Source: Opitutaceae bacterium (GTDB lineage: Bacteria > Verrucomicrobiota > Verrucomicrobiia > Opitutales > Opitutaceae). From it: 64,000 bases of DNA. The stretch lies in assembly GCA_030648295.1 (NCBI GenBank), contig JAUSID010000200.1, positions 25,421-89,420 of the forward strand. Direction: 5' to 3'. Position numbers and translations under genes: made by a program. Under the pieces are notes generated by a model. It searched no databases. It was not told where the DNA came from and was given only the letters and a program-made list of their open reading frames with translations. Of the stretch, positions 44,520 through 53,181 are shown piece after piece. How positions within the stretch are numbered: the first letter of the stretch is position 1; every line of letters begins with the position of its first letter.

Positions 44520-45080
44520 TTAGCGGCGCCGCCGGCGCTCGTAGAACATGAGCGCATTCAGCACCAGTCCATGAACGATCGCTCCGCGATCGACGAGTGC
44601 CAGCACTTCCTCGAACGGCTCGGTGGTCACGTGGATCTCCTCGTCCGCGTCCCATGCGAGCTCAGCCGATTTCACCGCGTTTTCCACCAGCACAAAGTGA
44701 CTTCGATTGGACTGGATGGCCGGATTCGGATGAACCGAGCCAAGCAGCGTCGCGTTCGTCCCCACGTAACCGGTTTCCTCGCGCAACTCACGCACGCCGG
44801 CCGCGACCGGCTCCTCCCCGCGCTCGATCACGCCGCCGGGAATCTCGAGCGAGAATTCGTTGATGCCATAGCGAAACTGCCGGACGAGCACGAGCTGATC
44901 ATCCGGCGTGACGGCGACGATATTCACCCAATCCGGCGCGTCGATCACCGTGAAGTCGCGCTCCGCCCGACGCGCGGCGTGACGAAAACGCACGCTCAGC
45001 AGCTCGAATATTGCCGTCTTGATCTGGGTGGTGTGGCGCAGCCGTTCCCAGCGTGACGGCCCGGGCGGGTTGGAACTCAT
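44520..45080 (-). CDS. Nudix hydrolase, ADP-ribose pyrophosphatase-like
   Basis: A 186-residue Nudix enzyme. The Nudix box GVIERGEEPVAAGVRELREE followed by TG (about residues 85-107) is complete. VLVRQFRYGINEFSLEIPGG upstream is typical of ADP-ribose or nucleoside-diphosphate-sugar pyrophosphatases. The ATG at 45080 is preferred to a TTG two codons earlier. It lies just beyond the terminator of the LysM gene, on the same strand. Confidence 0.9.
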   Translation of the reverse strand: MSSNPPGPSRWERLRHTTQIKTAIFELLSVRFRHAARRAERDFTVIDAPDWVNIVAVTPDDQLVLVRQFRYGINEFSLEIPGGVIERGEEPVAAGVRELREETGYVGTNATLLGSVHPNPAIQSNRSHFVLVENAVKSAELAWDADEEIHVTTEPFEEVLALVDRGAIVHGLVLNALMFYERRRRR

Positions 45081-45084
45081 GACC

Positions 45085-45122
45085 AAAAAAATGCCTCTCG
45101 ACCGCGAAGGGCGAGAGGCATT
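45085..45122 (-). terminator. Rho-independent terminator of the LysM gene
   Basis: A 9-bp perfect stem TGCCTCTCG/CGAGAGGCA, extended by an A-T pair, is followed on the minus strand by seven T residues. It lies 18 bases past the stop at 45141. Confidence 0.88.
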
Positions 45123-45140
45123 CGGAAAAATTGGCGAGTC

Positions 45141-45665
45141 TTACTTCTTCGCCGGCAGCTTCAGCTTCTGGCCGACCTTGAGTCCGCTCCAGTTGACGCC
45201 CGGGTTCACGGCCTGGAGGTCACCGATCGTCACATGGTTCGCCGTCGCAATCTTCATGCCGGTGTCGCCCGCCTTGACGATGTATTCGCCCGGACCGGCC
45301 ACGACGGGTCCGCCGCCCTTCTTCTTGTCCGCCGCGGCCACAACGGGCCTCTTGGCCGTTTCCTCGAGCTTTGTGACCGAACCCCGAAGATTGCCAAGTT
45401 CGCTGCTCACCTGGTTGAAAGCGTCCTGGGTTGAACGCGCGAGATTCTGGTTGTCCTTGGCCGCCTTTTCCGCCGCCGCCGCCGCCGAATTCGCGGCGGA
45501 TTCGACCGCCTCAACCCGTGCGAGCTTTCCCTCATGCTCGGTCAGCGACTTGTTGACCTTCGAGAGGGTGATCGCGGCATATCCGCCGATGATAAGGGCG
45601 AGACCGCCGACGATGACACCGGCAACCGGAAGCATGCTGTTGTTTTCGCGCGAAATTGTGTCCAT
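45141..45665 (-). CDS. LysM-domain membrane-anchored protein
   Basis: A 174-residue protein: a short cytoplasmic start, one membrane helix (MLPVAGVIVGGLALIIGGYAAITL, about residues 11-34), a coiled coil (KVNKSLTEHEGKLARVEAVE through KLEETAKR), and a C-terminal LysM domain (GEYIVKAGDTGMKIATANHV..IGDLQAVNPGVNWSGLKVGQ). LysM binds peptidoglycan glycans, so this probably tethers the inner membrane to the wall. A clear terminator follows. Confidence 0.85.
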   Translation of the reverse strand: MDTISRENNSMLPVAGVIVGGLALIIGGYAAITLSKVNKSLTEHEGKLARVEAVESAANSAAAAAEKAAKDNQNLARSTQDAFNQVSSELGNLRGSVTKLEETAKRPVVAAADKKKGGGPVVAGPGEYIVKAGDTGMKIATANHVTIGDLQAVNPGVNWSGLKVGQKLKLPAKK

Positions 45666-45884
45666 GGAAGGAAAGTACCGCCGACAACAAGGGCAATCGG
45701 GGGTCGACGCAAGAAGAGATTGTTCGCTGGCGTCAAGCGGGCGGGTTGCCTGTCGCAACGTCGGGGAAGTTCCTGTTCCGCCGTACGCTGCGACGTTTCG
45801 GCGGCGCGGGCCAGCAGTGACAAACCTGCGCGCAGCCGTTCAAGCTTTTGCCGTGTCGTCGGAAACAGAATACAGCACTCGTCA

Positions 45885-46030
45885 CCTGGGAGCGCGGGCG
45901 TCCCGCCCGCATGGATTGAAATAGCAGGGCCAAGGGTCCCGACCCTGTCGAGGGAGACGCCGATGCCCACGCTTGGGCTCTCGGCTCGTTCGGCCGAAGG
46001 CATTGCGGGCCAGAGGCCCGCGCTCCCAGG
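45885..46030. repeat. Dispersed composite repeat, copy D
   Basis: The ends are CCTGGGAGCGCGGGCGTCCC and GGCCCGCGCTCCCAGG, enclosing unrelated-looking sequence. It lies between the LysM and TIR genes; the rest of 45666-46093 shows no gene. Confidence 0.8.
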
Positions 46031-46093
46031 AAACCGTTGTACGTTCGCTTCTGGAGCAATCGCGTTTGCGGCTGGGGCCGCAAACTTTCCGGC

Positions 46094-47038
46094 TCAGCGT
46101 TTCGCCCCCTCGATCGGCGGCGGCATCGGCGGCGGATCCGCCAGCAGCGCCTGAAACTCCGGCGTCGCGCGAATCTCGTTCCACCACGGATCCAGCTTCA
46201 GCTGATACACCGTCAGCGGCGCGATTCCAGTCCCCTGATGCAAAGCCTGGCGAAGCAATGGCACCGCGCGCGCCGCATCGCCGCTCGCGGCATAGAAACT
46301 CGCCAAGTCCCAGGCGCGGTCGGGGTTCAACTGCTCGCGCCAAGCGGTTTCGATCGTGGCCAGCTCGCGTTGCGCGCGCAACGTGTCCTTCAGCCACGCC
46401 AGCGTGACCGCGAGTTTCATTCGCACATCGAGATTTTGCGGATCCGCCCGGGCGCGTTCGTCGAGGACGGCGGCGACAACCACGATGGCTGCGGCTGTCG
46501 CGCGCCAACGCGTTCGGGCCACCCGCGCGGCCGGAACTGCGATGCTCGCGCCACGTTCCGCCGCGGAACGGCGCAGCGGTTCGGTGTCCGGGCCGCCGAG
46601 CAAGTGCTGGACGCGCGCCACGAATGCCGGCGTCGGTTCGCCACCCGACATCCGCGTCCACTGTACTTCGCGAAACTTGTCCGGGACCCTCGCCGCACCA
46701 TCCGTGGTTTCGTCAATTACCACGGGCACGAAGAACACTTTTCCGTCCGCCATGAGGTGGGAGCGATCCACCGCGAGTTTCCATTCGAGCCGGTAGTAGC
46801 CCTCGAGCCGCGCCTGCGTGTGGCTCGAGATCACCGGCAGGAACAGCGCGCAGTCCCTGATCTGCCGGCGGATCTTCGCGTCCCACGCGTCGCCGCCGCG
46901 CAGTTCGCTCTGATCAAACCAGACGGCCGCCCCGGCGGCGCGCAGCGCGTCGCAAATCAGGCGCGCGGCGTCCGCATCCTCGGAAGCATAGGACAGGAAT
47001 ACCGCGGCGGGTGGGGCGCTGCCGGGTGGGCTCGACAT
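46094..47038 (-). CDS. TIR-domain protein with membrane helix and short TPR region
   Basis: A 314-residue protein. The TIR domain (residues about 11-140) has AVFLSYASEDADAARLICDA, AGAAVWFDQSELRGGDAWD, CALFLPVISSHTQARLEGYY and RLEWKLAVDRS; the Glu in RLEWKL is placed like the catalytic Glu of NAD-cleaving TIRs. A hydrophobic stretch (WRATAAAIVVVAAVL, about 178-192) is followed directly by TPR-like helices (LDVRMKLAVTLAWLKDTLRA; ASFYAASGDAARAVPLLRQA). Related proteins usually have a far longer TPR or PD40 region, so an internal deletion is possible. Role (signalling or defence) unknown. Confidence 0.8.
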   Translation of the reverse strand: MSSPPGSAPPAAVFLSYASEDADAARLICDALRAAGAAVWFDQSELRGGDAWDAKIRRQIRDCALFLPVISSHTQARLEGYYRLEWKLAVDRSHLMADGKVFFVPVVIDETTDGAARVPDKFREVQWTRMSGGEPTPAFVARVQHLLGGPDTEPLRRSAAERGASIAVPAARVARTRWRATAAAIVVVAAVLDERARADPQNLDVRMKLAVTLAWLKDTLRAQRELATIETAWREQLNPDRAWDLASFYAASGDAARAVPLLRQALHQGTGIAPLTVYQLKLDPWWNEIRATPEFQALLADPPPMPPPIEGAKR

Positions 47039-47186
47039 CCGCGCCAGCGTGCGTCGGAGCCGCCTCCATGCCAGCGGAAAATCGCCAACTCGCGCCCCGC
47101 CGCAGCCAGCGCCGCAGAGTTCGGTTCACGCCGCCGAGACCAACATTGACACCGCCGCGCTTCCGCCAACGGTGGTGCGTTCGTTT

Positions 47187-47263
47187 CGGGGTGTAGCTTA
47201 GCCTGGTAGAGCGCCTGGTTTGGGACCAGGAGGTCGCGAGTTCGAATCTCGCCGCCCCGACCA
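47187..47263 (+). tRNA. tRNA-Pro (anticodon TGG)
   Basis: A complete 77-nt cloverleaf. The acceptor stem CGGGGTG pairs with CGCCCCG, the D-arm is GCTTAGCCTGGTAGAGC, the anticodon stem CTGGT/ACCAG holds loop TTTGGGA with anticodon TGG, the T-arm is GCGAGTTCGAATCTCGC, and CCA is encoded. The minus-strand TIR gene ends on the other side; dispersed repeats follow immediately. Confidence 0.95.
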
Positions 47264-47264
47264 T

Positions 47265-47405
47265 TTTCATTCGCGTGAATTGGCGTCTATTCGCGGTTGA
47301 ACTCCCAGCGAGGCGCGGCCTCAGACGCATTCAACCACGGATCGCGCGGATGAACACGGACGCGAATTGGTCTTGTCCGTGTTTTGCTGTGTCATCCGTG
47401 GTCGC
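47265..47405. repeat. CGCGAATG-type and CCACGGAT-type inverted repeats after tRNA-Pro
   Basis: Starting two bases past the tRNA CCA end, TTCATTCGCGTGAATTGGCG with TCTATTCGCGG matches the right end of the 44347 family. From 47334 to 47405, ACCACGGAT and ATCCGTGGT bracket about 55 bases containing GACACGGAC/GTCCGTGTT-like inner arms. Confidence 0.6.
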
Positions 47406-47467
47406 ATGGGTTTGGAGAACCCTGGCCGCCTACGGCGCCGCCGAAGGCGGGCAAGCTTGACCGGTTC

Positions 47468-47695
47468 TCATTCGATCGCACGAGGCGTGACCGTCCTCGG
47501 AGTTGGCGGTGGCGACGGGCTCGGCTCACTTGCCGTCAGCATCATTCTCTCCGCCATTCGGCGAAAACCCAGGCTGGTAAACACATGTCTTGCCTCCTCA
47601 TTAAACGCCCACACATCCGCATGCATATTCTGCACGCTCTGATTTAGCGCCACCAGCACCGGAGCATCAGAAACTGTCGCTTTTCGGATCTTCAT
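47468..47695 (-). pseudogene. GNAT acetyltransferase with central deletion
   Basis: A 75-codon frame whose first 27 residues (MKIRKATVSDAPVLVALNQS, VQNMHAD) are a normal GNAT N-terminus. They are joined in frame to VWAFNEEARHVFTSLGFRRM, the typical C-terminal helix and strand. The roughly 90 residues between them, including the acetyl-CoA pyrophosphate loop, are missing. The tail is Pro/Ser-rich. It cannot be an active acetyltransferase. Confidence 0.75.
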
Positions 47696-47997
47696 TCTTG
47701 TTCTTGCCGAACAGTGTTATTAGCTCGAACCGCGTTTTACGGACGGGATACTCAAATTCGGGTGGACGCCGAAATTGCAGGTTCTGCGGGGCAGATTTGT
47801 TGTCGAGCTCATGGGCAGGCAAACTGCGCGCTTCAAGATTTCAATCAAGGACCATCAAGGTCGACGGGCATCACAGTCGGGTGGATTGAAAGTCCGGCAC
47901 CGTGGAGCGAGAAGCGTTTCCGGCTGCGGGTGAACAACCGCGAGCCTCGACGGATCAAGGCAGCCATGTTGGCAGCGCATCAGCTCTTTCAATACAA

Positions 47998-48260
47998 ATG
48001 AAGGTCCCGCTGACCATCGAGTACCCGAAGGCTGCCTACCATGGCACGCCAAAGCCGATCGATCGGCCGAATCTCGTCCTGCCACCGGAGAGAGAACCGG
48101 AATTCCTGGTGACCCGCCGGACGACGCTGCTGTCTCGAGGCCGGCCGGTGAGCGGCAGTGATACGTCCGGCTCACCAGCAACGGAAACACCTCGGACGAG
48201 CTGAATCACTACTGCGAAGTCGAAATATTCGGGGAGCCCGCAAGTCCGGCAGGGAAATGA
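47998..48260 (+). pseudogene. Discoidin (F5/8 C)-domain protein remnant
   Basis: Two frames carry pieces of one domain. From 47998, VPLTIEYPKAAYHGTPKPID and LLSRGRPVSGSDTS resemble the lead-in to a discoidin domain. After about 48160 a different frame reads RLTSNGNTSDELNHYCEVEI then FGEPASPAGK and a stop at 48258-48260, which is how such domains end. The middle is deleted and the frame shifted. The stretch 47700-47997 contains no frame I can assign. Confidence 0.5.
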
Positions 48261-48548
48261 GTCCGCGGGGGAACGAGAAAAGCGATTAACAACTCAGCGT
48301 TATAAGGTTCGGGCAAAACGCCGCGGGTGAAAGGGGTCCGGACGGGTGCCATGACGCGGCCCATGACGTCCTGGCGCCCCGGCCAAATTCCCCGCGCCGC
48401 GTTCTCTTCGCGCTCGTCCGCCGCTGATGCCGGCCCGACGGATAACTCATCATCCCCGCGAGCTTATCCGATGGCTGACGCGCAAAATTCGCGCCACGCC
48501 GGCAACCGCGGCATCGACACCGCGTCTCCGGCTTGGTTGAAGACGATC

Positions 48549-51500
48549 ATGCGGTCCAGCTTTCTTGTCTTGTGCGGCTTCATTGTCGCCACGGCCATCA
48601 GTTCCGCGCAGGTCACGTTGAGCGCGGGAAGATACACTCAGACTTTCGACACCATCGGCAGCGGGCTGCCGACGGGGTGGAACACGTACACGTCAGCTTC
48701 TGCCACGTCACTGGGAACTTTCCAGTCCTTCACGCCAACGGCCGCTGCATGGTCGGACAGCGGAGGCGCGTTCAAGAACCTCGCCGCCGCCGACAACACT
48801 GGATTCATCGGAAACGAAGCAACGGCCGACCAAAACGCGGCACTAGATCGAGCGCTCGGCGTGCGTCAAACCACGACCACCGGTTTCGACCCGGGAGCTG
48901 CGTTCGCCTTCAACTTCAATACGAGCAATCTGGCTGTTACCTCGGTTTCTTTTTCCGCGCAGATGCTGTCGGTTCAAGCGAGGAGCACAACGTGGCTCCT
49001 GCAATACGGCATCGGTGCGAGCCCGACGACTTGGACTACGCTGGCGACGTACGCGGATTCGGGAGCGTTTGGCAGCACCCGAATAGTCATCCCGTCCACG
49101 ACCATAGGTAGTGCGTTGACCAACCAAGCCAACGTCTGGCTCCGGGTCGTCGCACTCGCGGCATCATCCGGCTCGTCCGGCAGCGTGACCCGGGATACGT
49201 TTGCGATCGATGATTTCGAAATCGAGGCGGCCACCGCAGCCGTAATCTCGAGTCAGCCGTCGGCCCAAACCGTCGTCGTCGGAAACCCCGCATCTTTCTC
49301 GGTCAGCGCCACCGGATCCGGAACTCTCACTTACAAATGGCGGAAGGACCTCGTGCTGATCGCCGGTAATACGTCAGCCACGACTGACACCTTCACGATC
49401 CCCGCGGTCACAATGGCCGATGCGGGCAGCTACGATGTCGTCGTAACCGATGCCAATGGGAGCATGAACTCGGCCGCCGCGGTGCTAACGGTCACCAAGG
49501 CCGCTGGCACCGTCACGCTCGAGAACCTTACCGTCGCTTACAACGGCTCACCACAAAGCGCGACGGCGACGACCATTCCGGCGGGCAAGACTGTGACGTT
49601 CACCTATGACGGTCTGCCCGCGCTGCCGACCAATCCGGGCTCCTATGCCGTCGTCGCGACGATCAACGATCCCGACTACGCCGGCACGGCGATGGGGACG
49701 TTCACGATCACGAAGGCAACCGCCACGGTGACGCTCACGCCGACGACCCAGACCTACAATGGCACGCCGCGGATCGTCACCGCCACGACCGCGCCGGCCG
49801 GCCGCACGGTCGACATCACCTACGATGGCTCGGCCACGGCGCCGACGAATGCCGGCTCCTACACCGTGGTCGGAACGGTGAACGATACGTTTTACCAGGG
49901 CAGCACGTCGGCGCTGCTCGCGGTATTGCCGGGTCCGCAGGTGATCAATTTTCCCGCGCCGGTCGATCACCTGCCCGACGACGCCCCGTTCACGGTCAAC
50001 GCCACCGCAACCAGCGGATTGCCCGTGACCTTCTCGCTCGCAGATGGATCGCCGGGCATTGCGACCCTGGCCGGAAACGTCGTGACGCTCACCGGAGTGA
50101 CCGGCGCCGTGACGGTGCGAGCCTCGCAGTCCGGCGGCGGCAATTTCGCCGCCGCCCCGTTCGTCGATCGCGTGTTTCACGTCGTCTCGGAGGTGATTGC
50201 CCCGCGGCTGACGGTCCATCCGTCCCCCTACACGGGCCTGATTGGCGATCGGGTGACGCTCACCGGCGCGGCGGACGGGTCGCCCGCGCCAACGTATCAG
50301 TGGTTGCGTGACAACTCGCCGGTCGCCGGCGCGACCAACGCCACGCTCACCATCCCCAGCGCGACCGTCACTGACACTGGACTCTACGTCATCGTGGCCA
50401 GCAACTCGGCCGGCACCGCCAGCAGCGTTCCCGTTGCCGTCGCGATTACGAAGCGGCCGCAGACCATTTCGTTCACCAGCAGCGCGACCGCGGTGCCCGC
50501 GGGTTCGAGCCTCACGTTGAGCGCAACCTCGAGTTCAGGGCTGCCGGTGACCATGACGTTTCTGTCCGGCCCGGGTACGTTGAGCGGCAACATCCTGACC
50601 GGCACGGGCGGCAACGTCGTGGTCCGCGCGACCCAGGCCGGCGATGCGGCCTACGCCGCCGCGACGGTCGAGCGCACGTTCAACTTCGTCGCCGGCGCGA
50701 TGGCGCCCTTCATCACGAGCACACCGGTCGACACGACGGTCGCGGCGGAGGCCGCCGCCACCCTGCGCGTGTCGGCGATCGGCACACCGACGCCGACGTA
50801 TCAGTGGCAGAAGGACGGTGCCGATCTCGCGGGCGCCACGAACTCGGCGCTGACGTTCGAGCACGCGACGCTGGCGAATGCCGGCCGCTACACCGTGGTC
50901 GTCAGCAACAGCATGGGCAGCGTCACGGCCGCCGCGTCGCTGTTTGTTCGCGCCGCCCCAATCATCATCGCGTCGCCAACCGACCAGACGGCGGATGCGG
51001 GAACCTCCGTGCGGCTCAGTGTCGAGGCGGCGGGTTACCCGGCGATGACGTATCAGTGGCGCAGGAACGGCACGGCCGTCGCCGGCGCCACCAACTCCAC
51101 GCTGGTTTTCGCGAGCGTGCGGAACACGGAAGCGGGACGCTACGACGTCGTCGTGACGAACGAACTCGGCGCCGCCACCAGTGCGGTGGCAACGCTGGGT
51201 GTCAACTGGCGCGATTTCAGCGGCTTCTATTTCGGGCGGTTCAGCGGAGCGACGGGCGACTTCGCGATGTTCGTGCGCATCGACGGAACGGCCGTTTTCG
51301 TCGGCCATCTGCCGGGTCTCCAGACCGGACTGGCAATGACCAACGTGATCGTGGACAACGCCGGCAGCTTCACGATTGGCGCAACGACGATTTTAGCGAC
51401 GAGCGGCAGCACCGACCTGGCGGCCATCGGGAGCGATGGAACGCCGCCGACGTCGGCTGCGCCGCAGGCCGTCACCGTACGCGGCACGCTGGATGAAGTT

Positions 51501-52700
51501 GCGGGCACCGTGACCGGCACGATTTCCGAACTCGGCGCGAGCCTGGCGGGAACGCGCGCACCATCGATCGGAGCGGCGTCGGCCCAGGCGGGATATTATT
51601 CCGCCGCGCTCATTGGCAGCGCGGCCGGCCAGGGCTACATCCTCGTGGCGCCGGACGGCGGGGCCTATGTTTTCACCGCGAGCGGCAGCACGATCGACAG
51701 TGCGAGCGGCACGATTGGAAGCGACGGCCGGCTGAAGCTGACGACGGCGACGCAGGCGGCGCTCGACCTCGGATTCAGCGACGGGATTGTGAGCGGGACC
51801 GTGCGGCTGCCGGGTGGAATCACCGGCAGCATTGCCGGCGTCGCGGACGGAATCACACGTGACGAACACCTGGCCAATCTTTCGGTCCGCAGCATCGTCG
51901 CGCCCACGGCGACGCTGATCACCGGATTTGTGATTACCGGCGAGAGCCCGAAGCAGGTGTTGATTCGCGCGGCGGGACCGGCGCTCGCGGCCGCGCCATT
52001 CAACCTTGCGGGCGCACTGGGCAACCCGAGCATTCAGCTTTTCAATGGCAGCAGATCGGTCGCGCAAAACGACAATTGGGGGACGCCGGCCGCGAATGCC
52101 ACGACGGTCGCAAACGCGGCGGTGCGTGCGGGCGCGTTCCCGTTCCGGCAGGGCAGCCAGGATGCGGCGCTGTTGCGAACGCTCGCGCCCGGAGCGTACA
52201 CCGTCGTGGTCGGAGGCGGCACGGGCATCGCGCTGGCGGAGGTGTACGAGGTCATGGAAAGCAACGAAACGCCCGGGATGCGCCGGCTGGTGAATGTTTC
52301 CGCCCGCGGGCCTGTCATCCCCGGCTCGCCGCTGATCGCCGGCTTCGTGATTTCAGGCGCGGGACCGCAGCGCGTGCTGATTCGCGGCGTGGGACCTACG
52401 CTCGGCGTGGCGCCATTCAACGTCGCCGGCGTCCTGCCGGATCCCGAGCTGACGGTGTTTCGCGGCAACACGCCGGTGAAAACGAACGACGACTGGTTCC
52501 GCGATCCCGAAGCGGCGCTGATTCGTGATGCCGCCACCGCCGTCGGCGCATTTGCGCTCGGCGCGCAACGCCAGGACGCAGCGGTTCTGCTCTACCTCGC
52601 GCCCGGCGCATATACGGCGGTGGTATCCGGACCCGCCAACGCGAACGCCGCGAATGGGACCGGCGTCGCGCTGATCGAGGTATACGAAGTCGGGCCGTAG
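48549..52700 (+). CDS. Large secreted Ig-like/MBG-repeat surface protein
   Basis: A 1,383-residue protein with a signal peptide (MRSSFLVLCGFIVATAISSA). The first about 220 residues form a beta-sandwich-like domain (YTQTFDTIGSGLPTGWNTY; DTFAIDDFEIEA). Then come an Ig-like domain, two MBG-type repeats (LENLTVAYNGSPQSATATT; TLTPTTQTYNGTPRIVTATT), and several Ig domains with the YQW motif (PAPTYQWLRDNSPVAGATN; PTPTYQWQKDGADLAGATN; PAMTYQWRRNGTAVAGATN). The last about 260 residues are two tandem modules (ITGFVITGESPKQVLIRAAG; IAGFVISGAGPQRVLIRGVG), a type common in Verrucomicrobiota surface proteins. Probably an extracellular adhesin or matrix protein. The ATG at 48549 is the one before the signal peptide. 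Confidence 0.88.
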   Translation: MRSSFLVLCGFIVATAISSAQVTLSAGRYTQTFDTIGSGLPTGWNTYTSASATSLGTFQSFTPTAAAWSDSGGAFKNLAAADNTGFIGNEATADQNAALDRALGVRQTTTTGFDPGAAFAFNFNTSNLAVTSVSFSAQMLSVQARSTTWLLQYGIGASPTTWTTLATYADSGAFGSTRIVIPSTTIGSALTNQANVWLRVVALAASSGSSGSVTRDTFAIDDFEIEAATAAVISSQPSAQTVVVGNPASFSVSATGSGTLTYKWRKDLVLIAGNTSATTDTFTIPAVTMADAGSYDVVVTDANGSMNSAAAVLTVTKAAGTVTLENLTVAYNGSPQSATATTIPAGKTVTFTYDGLPALPTNPGSYAVVATINDPDYAGTAMGTFTITKATATVTLTPTTQTYNGTPRIVTATTAPAGRTVDITYDGSATAPTNAGSYTVVGTVNDTFYQGSTSALLAVLPGPQVINFPAPVDHLPDDAPFTVNATATSGLPVTFSLADGSPGIATLAGNVVTLTGVTGAVTVRASQSGGGNFAAAPFVDRVFHVVSEVIAPRLTVHPSPYTGLIGDRVTLTGAADGSPAPTYQWLRDNSPVAGATNATLTIPSATVTDTGLYVIVASNSAGTASSVPVAVAITKRPQTISFTSSATAVPAGSSLTLSATSSSGLPVTMTFLSGPGTLSGNILTGTGGNVVVRATQAGDAAYAAATVERTFNFVAGAMAPFITSTPVDTTVAAEAAATLRVSAIGTPTPTYQWQKDGADLAGATNSALTFEHATLANAGRYTVVVSNSMGSVTAAASLFVRAAPIIIASPTDQTADAGTSVRLSVEAAGYPAMTYQWRRNGTAVAGATNSTLVFASVRNTEAGRYDVVVTNELGAATSAVATLGVNWRDFSGFYFGRFSGATGDFAMFVRIDGTAVFVGHLPGLQTGLAMTNVIVDNAGSFTIGATTILATSGSTDLAAIGSDGTPPTSAAPQAVTVRGTLDEVAGTVTGTISELGASLAGTRAPSIGAASAQAGYYSAALIGSAAGQGYILVAPDGGAYVFTASGSTIDSASGTIGSDGRLKLTTATQAALDLGFSDGIVSGTVRLPGGITGSIAGVADGITRDEHLANLSVRSIVAPTATLITGFVITGESPKQVLIRAAGPALAAAPFNLAGALGNPSIQLFNGSRSVAQNDNWGTPAANATTVANAAVRAGAFPFRQGSQDAALLRTLAPGAYTVVVGGGTGIALAEVYEVMESNETPGMRRLVNVSARGPVIPGSPLIAGFVISGAGPQRVLIRGVGPTLGVAPFNVAGVLPDPELTVFRGNTPVKTNDDWFRDPEAALIRDAATAVGAFALGAQRQDAAVLLYLAPGAYTAVVSGPANANAANGTGVALIEVYEVGP

Positions 52701-52744
52701 TTTCCGGGAGGGCGCGGCGAGCGCCTTGTTACGGCCGCGCGGTT

Positions 52745-52980
52745 TCCTGGGAGATTGAGTGGCTGCGGCTTCCAGCCGCAGATTCGGTAGGATTGGCGAT
52801 CGGCATTTCTCTGCGGGCGAGGGCGCCCGCGCCCCCAGCACCACCGGCAGGATGCCCGTGCCACTTCAATCCAGGCGGGCGGGACGCCCGCGCTCCCAGG
52901 TGACGCATGCTGTTTCTTAGCAGCAGCGCGGGCCGCCTGGCCGCGGTAGCCTCCGGCGGAGGCGGGTCCCGCCCGCATTT
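52745..52980. repeat. Dispersed composite repeat, copy E
   Basis: It opens CCTGGGAGATTGAGTGGCTG, contains tggctgcggcttccagccgc and gattggcgatcggcatttct as in copies B and C, and has ACGCCCGCGCTCCCAGGTGA near 52890. A second GC-rich hairpin (about 52925-52978) follows. Confidence 0.8.
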
Positions 52981-53059
52981 TATTCGTTCGTCGAGAGCGG
53001 ACGCACGCTGCTCGACCGATCGGCCGGGGTGATTCGCGACGTCATCAGTACTCGAATAC

Positions 53060-53093
53060 AGTGGCGGGCGGGCCGCCCGCGCTCCCAGGGAAG
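53060..53093. repeat. Dispersed composite repeat, copy F (end fragment)
   Basis: Only GCGGGCCGCCCGCGCTCCCA with GGG is present, matching the right end of the longer copies. Confidence 0.6.
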
Positions 53094-53181
53094 GCCGGAA
53101 AACGCCGGTACGGGCGCATACTGCGTTTTGAGTATTCGGCGCCATTGTGCTCCGCGGATGGGGGTGAACGGATCCACGCGC

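Noticed and set aside
47700..47997. Possible gene between the GNAT and discoidin remnants
   Set aside because: Frames are short and overlapping, and I could not match any to a domain. It is more likely decayed sequence.
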